This document shows, in pieces, positions 26,298-39,382 of a stretch of 64,000 nucleotides of DNA. Both the position numbers and the translations under genes were made by a program. The notes under the pieces are model-generated. The model ran no database searches and was not told the origin of the DNA. It was given only the letters and a program-made list of their open reading frames with translations. Each line of letters begins with the position of its first letter. The stretch's first letter is position 1. Location: positions 16,535,501 through 16,599,500 of the forward strand of contig JAIVEN010000015.1 of the NCBI GenBank assembly GCA_026686845.1, written 5' to 3'. The DNA is from Adenanthera pavonina. Lineage: Eukaryota > Streptophyta > Magnoliopsida > Fabales > Fabaceae.

Positions 26298-29200
26298 GAC
26301 TGAAGCAGCAACGACGAGTGTATAAAATATGAAGAGTGAAAAAGAAGAGGTTGGATGGTTTAGAAAAAATTATTAGGGTTTTAAAAGAAAGACGAGGGAG
26401 GTTTTATGAGAGGAACAAGAGGGAAAAGAACCAAATGAATTGAAGCTAAAGATTCGGCGAGGCTGATTCTCTTTCACAGCTTCCGGACGACGAAATGTTG
26501 CGAATTGGCAGTGGAAAATCTATGTATGCAATTACGTGCAAAGCAAATATCCATGAGAATTGAGAAAACTGGAAAGAAAAGACAGGATTTTTTTTTTTAT
26601 GAAAAAAGACGGTTTTTTAATTCCGCAGAACATCGGTGCGGGAACGGGATTTTTGAGGACCCCGCTAGCATCCTCAGCTGATAGCTGATCTATAATTTAA
26701 TTTGCCTTGGCCTTGTTTTTTTTTTTTTTTTCAAAAACAAAACATACTCCTCAGCCCCCAAAGTTAAAAAAAAAAATCACAGATATTAAAAAAATAATTT
26801 TAATTAATTAAAATTAATTAAGTTATCCTATATATTAAATTTTCTTAAAAATATCCCTACTTAATTTTATAGTAATTCGAATCACTAATACATTTAATTT
26901 TTCTTTCACATAATTAATTTCTTTTATCTTTTATAAATGAGACCAGAGAGAATACAATATAAGTATAATTTTTTTTTTGCAAAAAAATAAAATAAAGGCT
27001 TATCTTATCATATAGTCTCATGTACTCTATTTAAGAGAAAGAAAAAAAAAAAGAAATCACTAATCATAGCAAAAAGGGAAAGAAACTCAACATTTATTAA
27101 AAAAGATTTTAGATTTAAACCTGATGAATAAAAGAAAATATATTAAGAGAGTTACTTTGCCAATAATGTTGAATCTAATCTAATAATATCATATAGTCAC
27201 ATGAAAAAGTTAAGGGAACCTAAAGTCACATGATTTTGAAATAAAGATAGAGCATAATTTAAACATGATCCTAAGAAATTGGTTCAATTCAGTTTTTCTG
27301 GGTTGATATTTGATGGAGATTTTTTTTTCAGAATGGAAAATTGATTTTGAGATTAGGACTTTGTTTACATATAATAAAATAAAAAATTGATTTTATAGAT
27401 AATATTTACATTTTAAATAATGAAACAATAAGATCAAACAAATATAAATTTTTTATGGAATAAAAGGATAAAATAATTTCACGCCCTGAGAGAAACGCAT
27501 CAAGTTAATTAACAAAATAAAACACACACACCCGCATCATGAAATCCATGTGTGTGTTCTTTCTTTCCAAAAATAATTTTCCTCCAACATACAGTTATAT
27601 TGATTTTTTTTGTTTTTTAATTACGATGGGCAAGAACCCATGACTTCGGGACCTACGTGCTACTATGCCCCAAGGGTATTGGCTCGTTATACCCACCATT
27701 CTGAATCTGAATCTGAATCCGAATAAGGAGTGATTGAGGTTGGGTCCGTTAAGAATCTGAGGTTTGCTCAATGGGATTGAAAAGGGCATTTACTGGGCTA
27801 GGGGAAGTGAGGTGGGAGAACTTCCTTTGTCAGGAGGGGCTCATCTTTGAAGCCCTCAGTATGCTCTCAATAAATACAAAATCAGTTTGTACTTTACCTT
27901 AAAAATAAAAACTTAGGTAAGTATTTTCTCTTTTTCGTCGCCTTTTTTTTTTTAATTTCCCTTTCGTTTTGGTCCTTTTGGACAATGGGGTCGAGAGGAA
28001 TTGAGCCTGGGCTGAGGAAAGAAACTGCGGGATGATATTGTACTTATTGCGTCAAAAAACAATGTAGGTGTGCTTATGCACAGGTCCATATCCGATTTTT
28101 TTTAGCTCCAGCCCATATCCAAAGTCGAAATAGTAGCTTGCAAACCTCCATTTTGGGCTCACCCATTATAGTCCAACCGGATCAAAGCCTGGATGTACTT
28201 CCATCTTGCAGACTACATAGAACTCTTTTTGAAACACACAGCATGGTTAATCAAACTCTTGCCATAACTCCAACGAGTTTTATACCAAACTCTCAAGTCC
28301 CTACAGAGCTCAGAAGTGACCGCTAAAACTAATGACATATCTTAAGTCAGAAGTTTCTCCTCCGACATGTGCAACTTCTTTTTTTAATTCCTTCTAATAG
28401 TACTTAAAAAGACTAAAATCAACAATATCTTAGATGCTATATAGCTCCAAATGAAACTAAGAGCTGAGGAACTATATTGGGATACACTCCAAGAGTATGG
28501 ACGCGAATAGAAAGTAGGTGGGTTATCTCTCAAGCTAGAAAACTTGCTCAATATATATCATAAAGTGAAATCGACTTGTTGAATGTTTGTCTTGAACAGA
28601 GCATTAGTGAGATTCTTAGCAAGATATGTGTTGAAGCATGGCGTTTCCTTCTGTAAAATAGCATTCACAAATGCTTAGGCTACAAAATCGGCGATGAAAA
28701 TAAAATTGCAACTAGGATTAATCAATATATTTGTCCACAGAGGCAGTAGTGTCAGTAACATCTATACATGTGAGGCACAGAGTGCACTAGCACTGCAAAT
28801 GTAAACCAATGTCAGTAATATCTATCAGTAAACCAACTAAGCCATATGGGGATGAACAATTTTTACCAAGTATATATCAGTAAACCAAATAAGCTACATA
28901 TGCAGCCTTATTTTTTACACATGATAGTGAATTTCGATTTATATATAAAATAATACTTCTGAATAGAAAAATTCAAATTCAAAAGCCTGGGTTTTTTTTT
29001 TTTTACTCAAGGGATTGAATTTACAACTTGTTATGTATGGGAAATACATAGGTTATTATTAAGTTGTTTGTTATAGTAGCCACCTACCACGGAGGCACGT
29101 ACAAGGAGAGGAATCTCGTATCGAGAGAAAGAGACGTTTTCTTCTCCTTGGCCACAGGGATAAAGCAAAGCATATTGGCCCTAAACTATAACAGTACTTC

Positions 29201-29714
29201 AGGGCCCTCCTTTTGAATTTATTTCTACTCGAAGAATAGGGTACAAATAATTCATATTGCAATGCAATGTACGTAATCATTTCGCCATGATTAATCGTCC
29301 GGCCCACGCCATCATCCGAAGATCTGAATTGAACCACACACATGAAGAGGGGGGGAAAAACGGACCTTGCATATTTATAACAAGAACATTTACACCTTTC
29401 TGTGGTTCATTGATCATCGAAGTCCAACATGCCAGTACAAATATGGGGTGTAGTATCATCTTCTGCCTTCTCATTCTCCAAAACCATTGGTTCAAATTCA
29501 AAAGCTCCACACAAAAAGACAACCCCAACCCAATCAATTCCCCATTTTTCCGGTGGGGCATCCTACAGCACAGGCACATTCTATAACTCCCTCTATCATA
29601 ATCTTCCCCGCCACCACCAATTAATCTTCCTTTTCTTTTCAACAAAAAAAATCATTTTCTACATTCCAATATCGACCTTTTAATTTAATACTACTAAGGA
29701 AAATAAAAATTATA
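26298..29714. other. Intergenic spacer: symplekin promoter side and WAV3 3' side
   Basis: The first about 200-300 bases should hold the symplekin 5' UTR and core promoter. Bases about 26700-27480 are very AT-rich with T and A runs. A tRNA-derived SINE candidate lies near 27606-27720. Bases about 28100-28900 look like eroded repeat sequence that could not be assigned. The last few hundred bases before 29715 should be the WAV3 3' UTR. No gene was found. Confidence 0.5.
27606..27720 (-). mobile_element. Candidate tRNA-derived SINE fragment
   Basis: Read on the minus strand, GGGCATAGTAG resembles an RNA polymerase III A box and, about 30 bases later, GGGTTCTTGCC resembles a B box. An A-rich stretch (AAAAAACAAAAAAAATC) follows directly, as in a SINE tail. 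The B box deviates from consensus and there is no clear target duplication, so it may be chance. Confidence 0.28.
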
Positions 29715-32166
29715 TTAAAACCTAGCGTTTTCGAAGCCGTGCAAGTCGCTAACTCGATTCAACGACTTCTTCATCATGGCCATCTTCGCCAGCTTCTCGG
29801 CCGCTCTCCAAGCCGATGTCGGCGTGAGCGGCTCCCCATCTTCATCCACCAACGACGTCTCTCTTTCGTTGCCTCTTCCCCCTTGCATCGCCATCATCTG
29901 TTGCTGCTGAATCTGCTCCATCTGCTGCTGTCTCCGCCAATGAAGTTCTGCCAGCTGAGCTTCTAAGCCACGAATGAACTCATCCGCCGAAACCGAGCCG
30001 GACTGCATCAAAAGAGCTCGAGTCGAAGCTAGCAAATGATGCGCGCTCGTGAAGTCGTTGTGCTCCACTAATCGCCGAGACTCGGCTATGGCTCTCGTTG
30101 TTATGAACAGATTCCTCAGCCTCTCGATTCTAGTACCGGAACCTCGTGCGCTCAGAGGTGGCGGGACTACAATACTTTGTTCCCCACCGATGACAATCTC
30201 CTGCGTGGCAGGGTCCTTGAAAACGCACCGTACAGTCATCACGTGGTGGGCCCCAAATGCTGAAGAGGGAACTCTCAGCTCCACCAGTAACTCCCTCTCT
30301 TCTTCCGCGTACAAATCGCCGAACCGCACGGACCCCGAGCTCAGCGCCGTGGGCCTCCCACTGCACGAGTATACGGCGCTAATTTCAGCTGGCGCCGACC
30401 CTGCCTGGAAGCCGAGCTGAATTCTCAAGTCCTGCACCACCACGCTCAATAACCCACCAACGCACTTGGCAAATGCATCCTCAGCCGGCTCGTGGTAGTA
30501 GCCGGCTCTCTGTCCAAACCCGAAAGCATGAACCGGGATCTCGATGTGGCCAAAACGAGTGCAAGGCACGTGAGTGGAGCATTTCTGTTGATGAGCTGTG
30601 TTGCTAGTCTGTACTCTCTTATTTTGACCGTCCGATAGGAGCATAACGGTCGCAACCGGGTTTCTCTCCCTCCGGTCCTCGAGCACTTTGGTGGCTTTCC
30701 TCAAAGCGTCACCCAAGCAACTTCCTTGGCCACAGACAAGCCGATCAACAATGCGGCGAGCCACGCGCTGTCCTTGAGCCGACATTCTTTTCAAAGGCAA
30801 CAATCGTTTGGCGCTAGCCGAAAAAGCCACTATGGAGAGCCTATCGGCTGGGCCAAGAGACGAAATAATCAAACGCATTGCGCGCTTTAGCATGTGAAGC
30901 TTCGCACTGGTCATGCTGCCACTCACGTCAAGAACCGTGACAAGATCTATGGGCGCCCTTTGAGACGGGTCCAGAAGTGGCGATGCATTATTGTTGGTGT
31001 TACGAGCCGGCGGCGGCGGCGGGGCCTTCACTTTTAAAACCAAAGCACAAGTCTGGTGGGTCCGAGAGACTGACACTATAGCGCACTCCGGCACCAACAT
31101 CACCTGGACATTTCTGGAATCTTTTCCGTATGATTGCGAGCCATGGGAGCAGGATTTGATTGAGGATGAAGGTTTGGGATTGACAAAAAAGCCCTGGAAC
31201 TCCTCAACATCGTCGTCATCTTCGCAGTTTTCGTCAGCTTCAGGAATGGTGATGATTCGGCCTCCGGAGGTCGGAGATAGAAGAGGCTCGTCATCGTCAT
31301 AGGACCTGACCGAATGGGAATGCTTGGGCCGTTGTCGTTGTTGGGGTGGTGGTTCAACGTTCTTGGTCTTGAAAACTGAAGGGGAAGGGCTTTCTGTTCT
31401 GTTGTTGTCGCAGGCATTTGAGTCACCGATACTCTTTTCAGCGACGACGTCGTTAGGTTGAGAGGATTCACAGGAGAGGTTGTTGTGGAGGGCGAGTAGA
31501 GGTATGTCTTTCCAGGTGGCGCTGCAGACGGGGCAGACAAGGCCACCGTGCTTGCGGACATGGGCAACGATGCACGGAAAGTGAAAAGCATGAGAACATT
31601 CGGCGGTATATATGGCCGTTCCCTGACCTGCCTTCACGCTGTTCAAACACAGTCCACAAGTGCTCTGCTTGCCCGAGAACAAAAAGCAAAATCCCTCTCG
31701 GAGTCAATATTACCGTTTGAATTTATGAGTAAAAATATAAGACAAATCTCATTACAATGGAAGAAAAGAAAAGAAAAGAAATGAATCTTACTCTAAATTT
31801 GAAACTGTTTTTGAAGAGAGACAACTTCAAAGGCGAGCGAGGAGAAGTTGGATTTGAGGTGGATAGAGGTTTGGGGGATTTAGACGCCTTTGGAGTAGTG
31901 TTTTTGCTTTCAAATCCGGGGCTGTCATCAGCGGTCGCAGTTTGAGCCGCTTCTGCAATGGTTCGGCAACGCAGGCTTGGACTCGATAAAGGTTGAGACC
32001 CTTGTTGCTGCCTCTGTGAGCGTGGAGTGGAGGCGTTGCTGCCACCAGAGAAAAAGCTAAGTCTGGCGCACCTTCTGGGGCTAGGGCTCGGGCTTCTCTG
32101 CTGCTTGTCTGATACTATGGCTTTTGGGTCGCGAGTGCAGAAGGCTCTTCTCCAACCAGTACCCAT
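29715..32166 (-). CDS. WAV3: WAV3-type RING / VWA-domain E3 ubiquitin ligase
   Basis: Two exons on the minus strand: 31792-32166 (125 codons) and 29715-31664 (649 codons plus stop), 774 aa in total. The 127-bp intron has a GTAAGA donor and a CAAGCAG acceptor and falls at phase 0 between KFR and STCGLC. The start MGTGWRRAFC is the conserved N terminus of this family, followed by a Ser/Pro-rich segment (SPSPSPRR, SPRSPLKLSLF). The RING finger spans about residues 128-172 (CxxC...CxHxxHxxC...CxxC). The conserved DDDEPLLSP and ITIPEADENC motifs follow. The VWA domain is about 365-539 with a full MIDAS DxSxS at D371/S373/S375. The protein ends HGFENARF. Arabidopsis WAV3 and its paralogues act as E3 ligases in root gravitropism. 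The best match could be WAV3 itself or a close paralogue. Confidence 0.93.
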
Positions 32167-34414
32167 TTTCCCACACCCAGTTCTCTTCTATCCTTGTCTA
32201 TGCCTTTTATTTAAGGTTTCATGAAGGGAAGAGAAGAAGGTAGCTAGCTAAGGATATGTAGAGAAAAACGAAGTTTTTGTTTGTTTTCATGGATCGATCT
32301 GAATTCTGAAGCTCCCACAGAGGACAAAAAGGGCGCAATCGAATCGGCCATAAGAGAGGAAAAGAACAGGGGATCAAAAGAAATGTGAAAGGCAAAGAGA
32401 CAAAGTTGAAGTGATGATGATAAAATATAATAGAGGTGCAGGGTGATCAGGTCAGGTCTTTTGTTCTCCTTAGAATATCTCTTCTCCTTAGGTAAACAAC
32501 TCAAAAAGATCTGCGCAATTAAACGCCGCGAGAGAGATGTGTCCTAAGCTACCCTCTGCTATCTCTCTTTTCTTACTCTACCCCACTGTCTCTCTATTTG
32601 TATGATTCGTTTCCAAGAGAAGGCCCCCTTAATGTGCATCTTTATATCATTTCCCTTTGCGCAAAAAGGAGCCTGTTCACTTTTCAAGGTAAATCAAAGA
32701 TTTACCATGATAATTTACCAAAAAAGGAAAGATTTTGCCAAGATGACTGGCAAGTCTTGGTCTGATTTTCAAGTAACCAGTCAACGGCACCCCCTAGCTC
32801 CCCCCTCCTCTTTTTTCTCTCTCTTTTGTATTGTCACCAAACAACACAATAATGATGAGTAGTACATATCACGAACCTGTAAAGCTTTAAGTTGATATAA
32901 ACCGAATTGAAAACACGTTATAGTGCGAGTGTGAGAACGTGAAAAGGTACCCCCAATGCATTAGAACACGCTACTCAACCGTTCTGGAGTTTATTTTCCC
33001 CGGCACTCATGATCAGTCAGGTTTCAACCCGGTGCTCTGCGATGTACGTTAATTAAATCCCAGGCCCAGAGGCACTGAGATTTCAGCCGATGATGATTCA
33101 GTAGTAATGGTAAAGATGAAATTGCAACATGGGAATTTCCAAATCAAAGTGGGACCACATAGGGAGGTGCCAGTCTGTTAGCGAACGCGACAATGCATGC
33201 ATGGAGTACGGTGTCGAGTCCTGGACTTAGTTAGCTGACCCTAAACCTAGGATAGCCATGCGGTCATTTCTTTTGTGTTTCAAACAGTAAAAAAAAAAGA
33301 AAGAAAGAAAATAGTAAAACAAAACAACAGAACAGAACTGAGGGTTACTTTGCAGAAGGATCTGCACCTGCATGTGTGAGGGGGAGGAATGAATCAGCGA
33401 AGAGAAAAGGTTGGGGGTAAAAACATTGAATGCAAGAAAGAAGGGATAAAGATTCAGCGTAGAAAAAGGCTCACTGGTCAGACATCAATATGACCAGTCC
33501 TTCTTAGGTATGTCAGAAGTTCGGACACCTACGGGTACGGCCCCCCACACCCCCACAAATACTCCCCCTTTTGGTGCCCGTACCACCATTAAACCCGATC
33601 TTCCTGTTTTACTCTCTCGCAGTATTCTGAGACATGCTTCCTGTGAGAAAAAATGTGTTCAAGAGAAAGTTGATCTTCATATCTCGTACAAGAAAATTTT
33701 CTCGGACCACATTTTCTCAATCGTTCTTTTTTTCCTATTTCATCTTTTTATAGCAGCTTACGACACCCAGACTTTTAACCTACATCTCTTCAATTCTAAG
33801 GTATACCATATACATGTGTCAGACCTGTAAAAAATGAAAACGTGCTCGAGGGTTGTACAAAATGTTGTAGTTAGCAAAAATTTTTATTTAGCTTTTGTTG
33901 AAATTTTAAATAAAGAAAATAAAATTATGAGAAAGGAAATATATGGCATGGTTTATTAAATTTTGTTCTCCCGTTTTAACCGATAAGTATATTTTTGGCC
34001 AAAAAAAAGAGATAACCTATAAGTATATTTATACATGCTCTTTGAACGATAAGTCCGTTAATTCATAAAAATGATCCTTTGTATTTTTTCTTTAAACTCT
34101 ACATGTAGTTTTTATCCTGAAAAGAATACATTCCTGAATTATTAATTTGATTGTTTAATGATACAAATTTACAATTCAAAGTATTTAATTCATAACTTTG
34201 TACGTATATCTGCCCATGAGTCAAAAAAATAAATAAATAAATATACATAAAATTAATGTTTGCTTTGTTTAAATGAGAAAAAAAGAGAAAATTTTACAAT
34301 TATCGATTCAAGTTGATCACCACTTGCTCCTTTTAAATAAAATTAAGTTTAAATCTTGTATATAAAAAAAATTGGTCAGAGAGCATTCCACCTATGTAGT
34401 TTGACCTAGTTATA

Positions 34415-34752
34415 CTCCCTTTGATCATTTTTATAAGAGATTTTTAACTAATTTCACACATATTAAGAAATTTAGTTACATGTATTTAACCTCATTAAAT
34501 TTGTAAAAAAATTTAATTATTTTCTAAAGTTACCCACATTCAATAAAGTTTATTAATATCACTATTTTTTCTCTTCAGGAGAATAATATTTAATATATCA
34601 TATAATTATCCACATTGATTTCAATCAGTAATTTCAAGTAAAGGTATTTTGAGTAAAAAAATTTAATAATTCAGATAATTTTAAAAATATCTTATATTAA
34701 TGAAAAGAAACATTAAAAGAAAAGCCACTTATGAAAAGGACTGGATGGAAGA
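34415..34752. mobile_element. Stowaway-like MITE
   Basis: The left end CTCCCTTTGATCATTTTTAT is matched imperfectly by the reverse complement of the right end (CTTCCATCCAGTCCTTTTCA). The left end is preceded by TA. The interior is AT-rich and non-coding, about 340 bp. The CTCCCT/CTTCC end type is that of Stowaway (Tc1/mariner) MITEs. Confidence 0.55.
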
Positions 34753-34892
34753 AGAAATTAAGAATGAAGATTATGGGCAATTATTGATGAGAAATGCAAG
34801 GCAAACCGAGTGAGATAGAATATCAAACATGGAGAATGAGCAACCCTAGGTAAAGGGGCGTCACAAGATGTTGTACCTTTCCAAAAAGGAGA

Positions 34893-34898
<6 letters not shown>

Positions 34899-34929
<31 letters not shown>
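34899..34929. repeat. (GT)n microsatellite
   Basis: About 15 uninterrupted GT units. Confidence 0.97.
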
Positions 34930-34930
<1 letters not shown>

Positions 34931-37401
34931 TCAAACAGTCAATAATTTGGGGACACTAAAGGCAGTCTAAGTGGAGCCAATTGAATTGGGCATTTTAGCA
35001 TCTCTTCTCAACTCCATGACGTTTTCAACTTCATGCTTTTCTTTCCCATAGAAAAACTAAATTCTGCCTTTGTGAAAACGTCAAGTGTCAATTCATCCCC
35101 CCCAAATAAAGTAATCATTCTCTAATCTCTCTCTTTTAACTTTAAACAACCTTATCCATTATATATATTCTTGATTTAATTATGTTGATTAGGTTAGGCA
35201 AGTAGCCACTTACGGTAATTATTTGGTAAATTGTGATTACTTCTAGAATAACGATTCCGTGCAGAAATGAGAGATTCAGAGGGGGGACGTGCATGGCTGG
35301 CCAGCTAGGTTATGGCAGCTAGGTAGGGTTTAGGTCATGTTTTAACCGTTTTGGTCAGTGCTATTCTCTTGGGAGACAACACTCAACCTATCCGCTCTTC
35401 AATTTTAAATTTTTGGACGCTACTGTGCTTCACACTGTTCATCAATGTTGTCTGAAAATGCATGCCATGAAAGGGAGCATCAAATTTCCAACATATAGAA
35501 TTAATGAACTACAAATTTTGTTCGGAGTTTCAAGGTTTTTGTATAAACCAATTGAATAAGTTGAATGTTGGCATTGAACTGTGTGTGTGTGATAACGCTA
35601 ACACGATGATGAGAACTATTTATGGGGTCACTTTGTTTAAACAATCATGTATTTGAAAGAACAAAATATTGACAAGTAGTGCCAAAATTAAAGCTAATCA
35701 AGTTTCATTGATAATTATGAGCCCCTCCAGACTCCTTTTTTCCTTTGGTTCTTTGTATATATTTATTTAATTAAATTTTTTATTGGTGTGGAACACACAT
35801 AATATATTTGCTAATACAGGCATAAGCACTCCATGTGTTTGAACTGTGGGTCTCATGCATGCGTGACTTGCTTTTGTTTAGTCAAAACAGTTGTGTGTTC
35901 AAAGAAAGAATTTTCAGAGGGATATGTGAGGGGTTCTGGGTCTTCACTCTTCACTCCACCGAAAGTCCTTAGCCTCTTCTCTTTCTTGAGTATATTTCTG
36001 TCTCGAGATCCAAAGAAGCCAAAAGGTTCTCCACCCTAATGTTTCACTCAATGTCTCACAAACTAGCCAGCCAGCTTGATCTATATACACGGCCGAGTAA
36101 TCTGGGAAAATTATGTTAATTAAATCTCTCTCTCTCTCAATCTGAGATTAAGCTCATATTCAACAAATATATATCTTGGAGGTATAATTTATAAGTGGGG
36201 CAGTTTTCGTCTCACTTGAGAGTGAAAAAACATTAACCAGACATTGATCTTACTTACATTACATGTCGTTTCGGGTTTGTTGGTTGGGTGTTTTCTGATT
36301 GATTTCCCAGCCTGTTTGATGATTTTGTCTCTCTGGCCGAAGAAAAACTAATCATCTTATCTTAATTACTTAATTTATGCACAAACTTTTCGTCCCAAAT
36401 AGATTGAATTTGAAACCGATGACGTTGGTGACTTGGCGTATAAACCGACGAACAAACAGAGACAGAGAGAGAGAGAGGGAGAGACATATATAAGTGAGTC
36501 ATTTCTTTTGATAATGGTCGGCGACTGTAAGAATGCGTTTACCATAATGATCACAGCTAGAGGGGAAAAAGCCAGATAGGTAATATTAAATTGAGTTTGC
36601 GTAGAATGCCTCATCTCTATACAAATAAAAAAGCTACAAGTCTTCACAAAAAGAAAAAGAAAAAAAAAAAAAAGGAAAGCTACAAGTCTTAGACAATGCA
36701 TATGCCTTAATCAACTACCACCAGATAATAATATTTTATTATACTTTTTTTCCCCAGAGATGAGATATTTTATACTTGGAAAAGGCTGTTTCCGATCTGC
36801 ACATTTAATAATCCACAATCATAACAAATTTTAAGTCTCCGGCATTAAATTAGTTAATAATCATGCACACACAAATTTTTTTTTTTGGCAACACACACAA
36901 ATAATGAATAATAGGCCATCATGAGGTCTGACACCATTGAACCTTTTTTCCTACTCAAACTCCATTACTTTTTATTGGTCTTTTTTTAAGAATATTTTTA
37001 TTTTTATTTATCAATTTTTAAATTTTAAGATAATATTATTATAAAAAATAATATTAATTATTATTTTTTATTTATTAAAAATATATTAAAAAATTTAAAA
37101 TAAAATCTAACATATTAATTGTATTTTTTAATTTATATACTAAAATCTTAAATCATATATAAAAAAAATGGAGGAAGTAATATATACCAGGTAACATAAA
37201 AATACTTAATAGTATATCAATTTAAAAACCTTTGTACTTCTCTAATCATGATAAGAAAATTCAACCAAAATCAAAATAAGAAATAATACTAGAACTCTCC
37301 CGGTCCTTTATTATATGGACTTTTATGAAAACTTAAAAACATAAATCGTTATTATTGTTGGAAATTGGAATGAGTATATGTAGAATTAATGACGACATTA
37401 A

Positions 37402-38012
37402 TCCTTTGCTTGGTAGGAGAAAAAGAGGGGTTGAGAAAAATATGGATAAAAATTAAAAAGAAAACTATTTTTTTCTTTGCTTGGCTACGGAAAAAAAGTG
37501 AGAGAAAGAGAAATCTACTAAAAAAATATGAACTTCACATGTTTTTCCTCCAATTTTTCTTCCCAAAAATAAAGAGATTTTAGAGAGAAAATTTTCTTTC
37601 CAAAATTATTCCATCATTTTTTTTACTATGAAAAAAATACTTATATTATTTTTAAATTTAAATATTAATAGATTATATATTTTCAATTTTATCATTATTT
37701 TAATTTTTTTTTAAATCAATGTATAAAAAAATAATTAAAAAATTAAAAAAATATTAGATAAAATAATTTTAAATTAAGATTAGAATTAAAATTATATTTT
37801 AATTTTATTTATTAATATAATATAAAAATTATATAAATAATATAATAAAATAATAAATTTTATTATATGTAAATATTTTTTAAAAAATATTATTATTAAT
37901 ATAAAATTAATTACTTTTCTCTCTTTTCTATTTTTTTATTCATTTAAACATATAAAAAAAATCACTTCGTTTCACTTTTCTCATTCCCCTCCTATTTTCT
38001 CTCCTTGGCCAA
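37402..38012. mobile_element. Possible MITE with purine-rich inverted ends
   Basis: The left end (TTTGCTTGGTAGGAGAAAAA) pairs imperfectly with the reverse complement of the right end (TTGGCCAAGGAGAGAAAATA), both followed by GAGGGG-type sequence. A second copy of the left-end motif occurs at about 37476. The interior is extremely AT-rich and non-coding. Borders and superfamily are uncertain. Confidence 0.4.
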
Positions 38013-38369
38013 TCTGACGGTAATTAATGAAAGGCTTAGGTTCTCAATGAACTGGATTTACGGCTCTTGACACGTTCTTCTCATCCCGCATGACATGACA
38101 CCCATCCAAAACTTTTAATTCCAAATTAAATTTGACAACGTTGTTACCTTTTTTTTTAAATCTATTTTTTTTTTCTGGGATGATATGTGCGTACATAATT
38201 CTTCCTTGCCTTAATTTGATTATAGTAAAAAGTACAGTGATATTATTCTATTAAATTAATTCATCAGATTCTTAATAATCTTATAACCAAATTACATGGA
38301 TTATTAAAGATAAAAATTAAAATTAGTTAATTATTTTAATTTATATAAAAATCATAATATTTTTTTAAA

Positions 38370-38374
38370 ACTAT
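38370..38374. other. Target site duplication, left copy (ACTAT)
   Basis: ACTAT immediately before the left LTR is repeated exactly at 47660-47664 after the right LTR, which fixes the element borders. Confidence 0.93.
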
Positions 38375-38883
38375 TGTTCCGTCAAAAAGCCGAGATAGAC
38401 TATTCCTTTTTTTACAGTGTACAGAACTCTCTCTCTTACTCTTCTTCTTGCCCCCCTTTTTATTGACCTTCTCCTGACCGTTAAGGTGTAACCGTCTTCT
38501 CCCTCTCACCCCTTATTTATCGGGATATTTCATAAATAATCATTATGGAGTATCGCACTCTTTTTGCCTGATTCCTGATTTTTCGTCCTTCAGTTATGAT
38601 TCCGTAATGGTTATTGTTCTCATAACCGTTACTCCTAGTCGAGTATTTTCGAAGCAACACAATTTTTGTAGAGAAACCCGGTAGTTGGTCCTATTGCCGA
38701 GATGTTATTTAATCGTACGATCATTTGGCCGTACAATTACTCGGGCTTACCACTTGATAACCGATGTAATACTCGGATCGTTGCGCTTAAGCTCGGTGCA
38801 TATGAGCCCGGAGGGTGGTACATCAAATGGACGTTTATCTACCTCGGACTTGTAAGCTCGGCCTTATCATCCCGGCCAGTACA
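38375..38883 (-). repeat. Gypsy LTR, 3' LTR in element orientation
   Basis: 509 bp, TG...CA on either strand. Aligned by eye with 47151-47659, the two differ at six positions, five transitions and one transversion, with no indels. On the plus strand it leads into the antisense gene at 39383. Confidence 0.96.
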
Positions 38884-38900
38884 CTAGCCCCCCGAGCCTC
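38884..38900 (-). promoter_or_regulatory. Polypurine tract (plus-strand DNA primer) of the Gypsy element
   Basis: In element orientation, GGCTCGGGGGGCTAG directly precedes the 3' LTR at 38883, the expected position for the RNase H-resistant primer. Confidence 0.7.
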
Positions 38901-39382
38901 GAGTCCAATTTGGACGAAAAGGCTCTGGATCACGTGACCAACTAAAGACTGGTTTTTTGAATTTTGAACCGTTCCAATATCCTAAGGATTCGAGAATCTT
39001 CCCTAAGGCTCCTTGCCGTTTCAGTTTCTGAGACGGTAATGCACTTATACGTACAGCTACACGCGGCGTTATTTAATGCTACGTCTTTTCGTCAGTTGAA
39101 GCACGTTCCCCAATGGTGACGATTTGTTGCCAAGGGTCATGATTAACTTGCTTGTTTCGAGGAGGGGTTTCACAATATACGTGTAGGACTCGAATGTTCA
39201 TCCTTTCACTTTAGACTTCATTTGCTTTTCATTCCTTCTGAATCTTTCCGTCGCCTCTAACCTTTCCGTCGTCTCTAACTTCCTTTTTCTCGCCCTTTTC
39301 GTCATTTTTCCAGGTACGCCCTTTTCTATCCTTCCCCTTTTTCTCAGTTTCTACGCTCTATTCCATATTTTTCCCAATCATT
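38901..39382 (+). promoter_or_regulatory. Leader region of the antisense gene
   Basis: A non-coding stretch of about 480 bases between the LTR and the plus-strand ATG at 39383. TTATTTAA at about 39069-39076 is a possible TATA-like element. Pyrimidine-rich sequence at about 39225-39380, with a repeated TTTCCGTCGTCTCTAAC motif, resembles a 5' leader. The transcription start is inferred, not seen. Confidence 0.35.

Larger units (their letters stand above)
32167..38369. other. Long AT-rich spacer: WAV3 leader/promoter and MITE-rich DNA
   Basis: The first about 350 bases should include the WAV3 5' UTR and core promoter; an 86-codon minus-strand ORF (32244-32504) lies there. Farther right are a GT microsatellite, two MITE-like elements and long A/T runs (for example 37000-37180 and 37620-37930). 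The short ORFs in this stretch show no known domain or consistent codon usage. No host gene was recognised. Confidence 0.5.

Noticed and set aside
29257..29645. Overlapping ORFs of 109-122 codons on both strands
   Set aside because: They lie in the WAV3 3' flank, overlap on opposite strands and show no recognised motif.
30049..30420. Plus-strand and alternative-frame ORFs across WAV3
   Set aside because: Shadows of the GC-rich WAV3 coding frame, without domains.
32740..32765. GCCAAGATGACTGGCAAG resembling miR169
   Set aside because: The match is not the mature miR169 sequence, and only a short local hairpin forms, without a miRNA-length foldback.
33510..33830. 106-codon plus-strand ORF
   Set aside because: No domain, biased by Pro/Thr-rich and hydrophobic runs, in spacer DNA with no splice context.
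36375..36701. 108-codon minus-strand ORF
   Set aside because: Phe/Leu-rich translation of poly(A/T) and AG runs; no signal of real coding.
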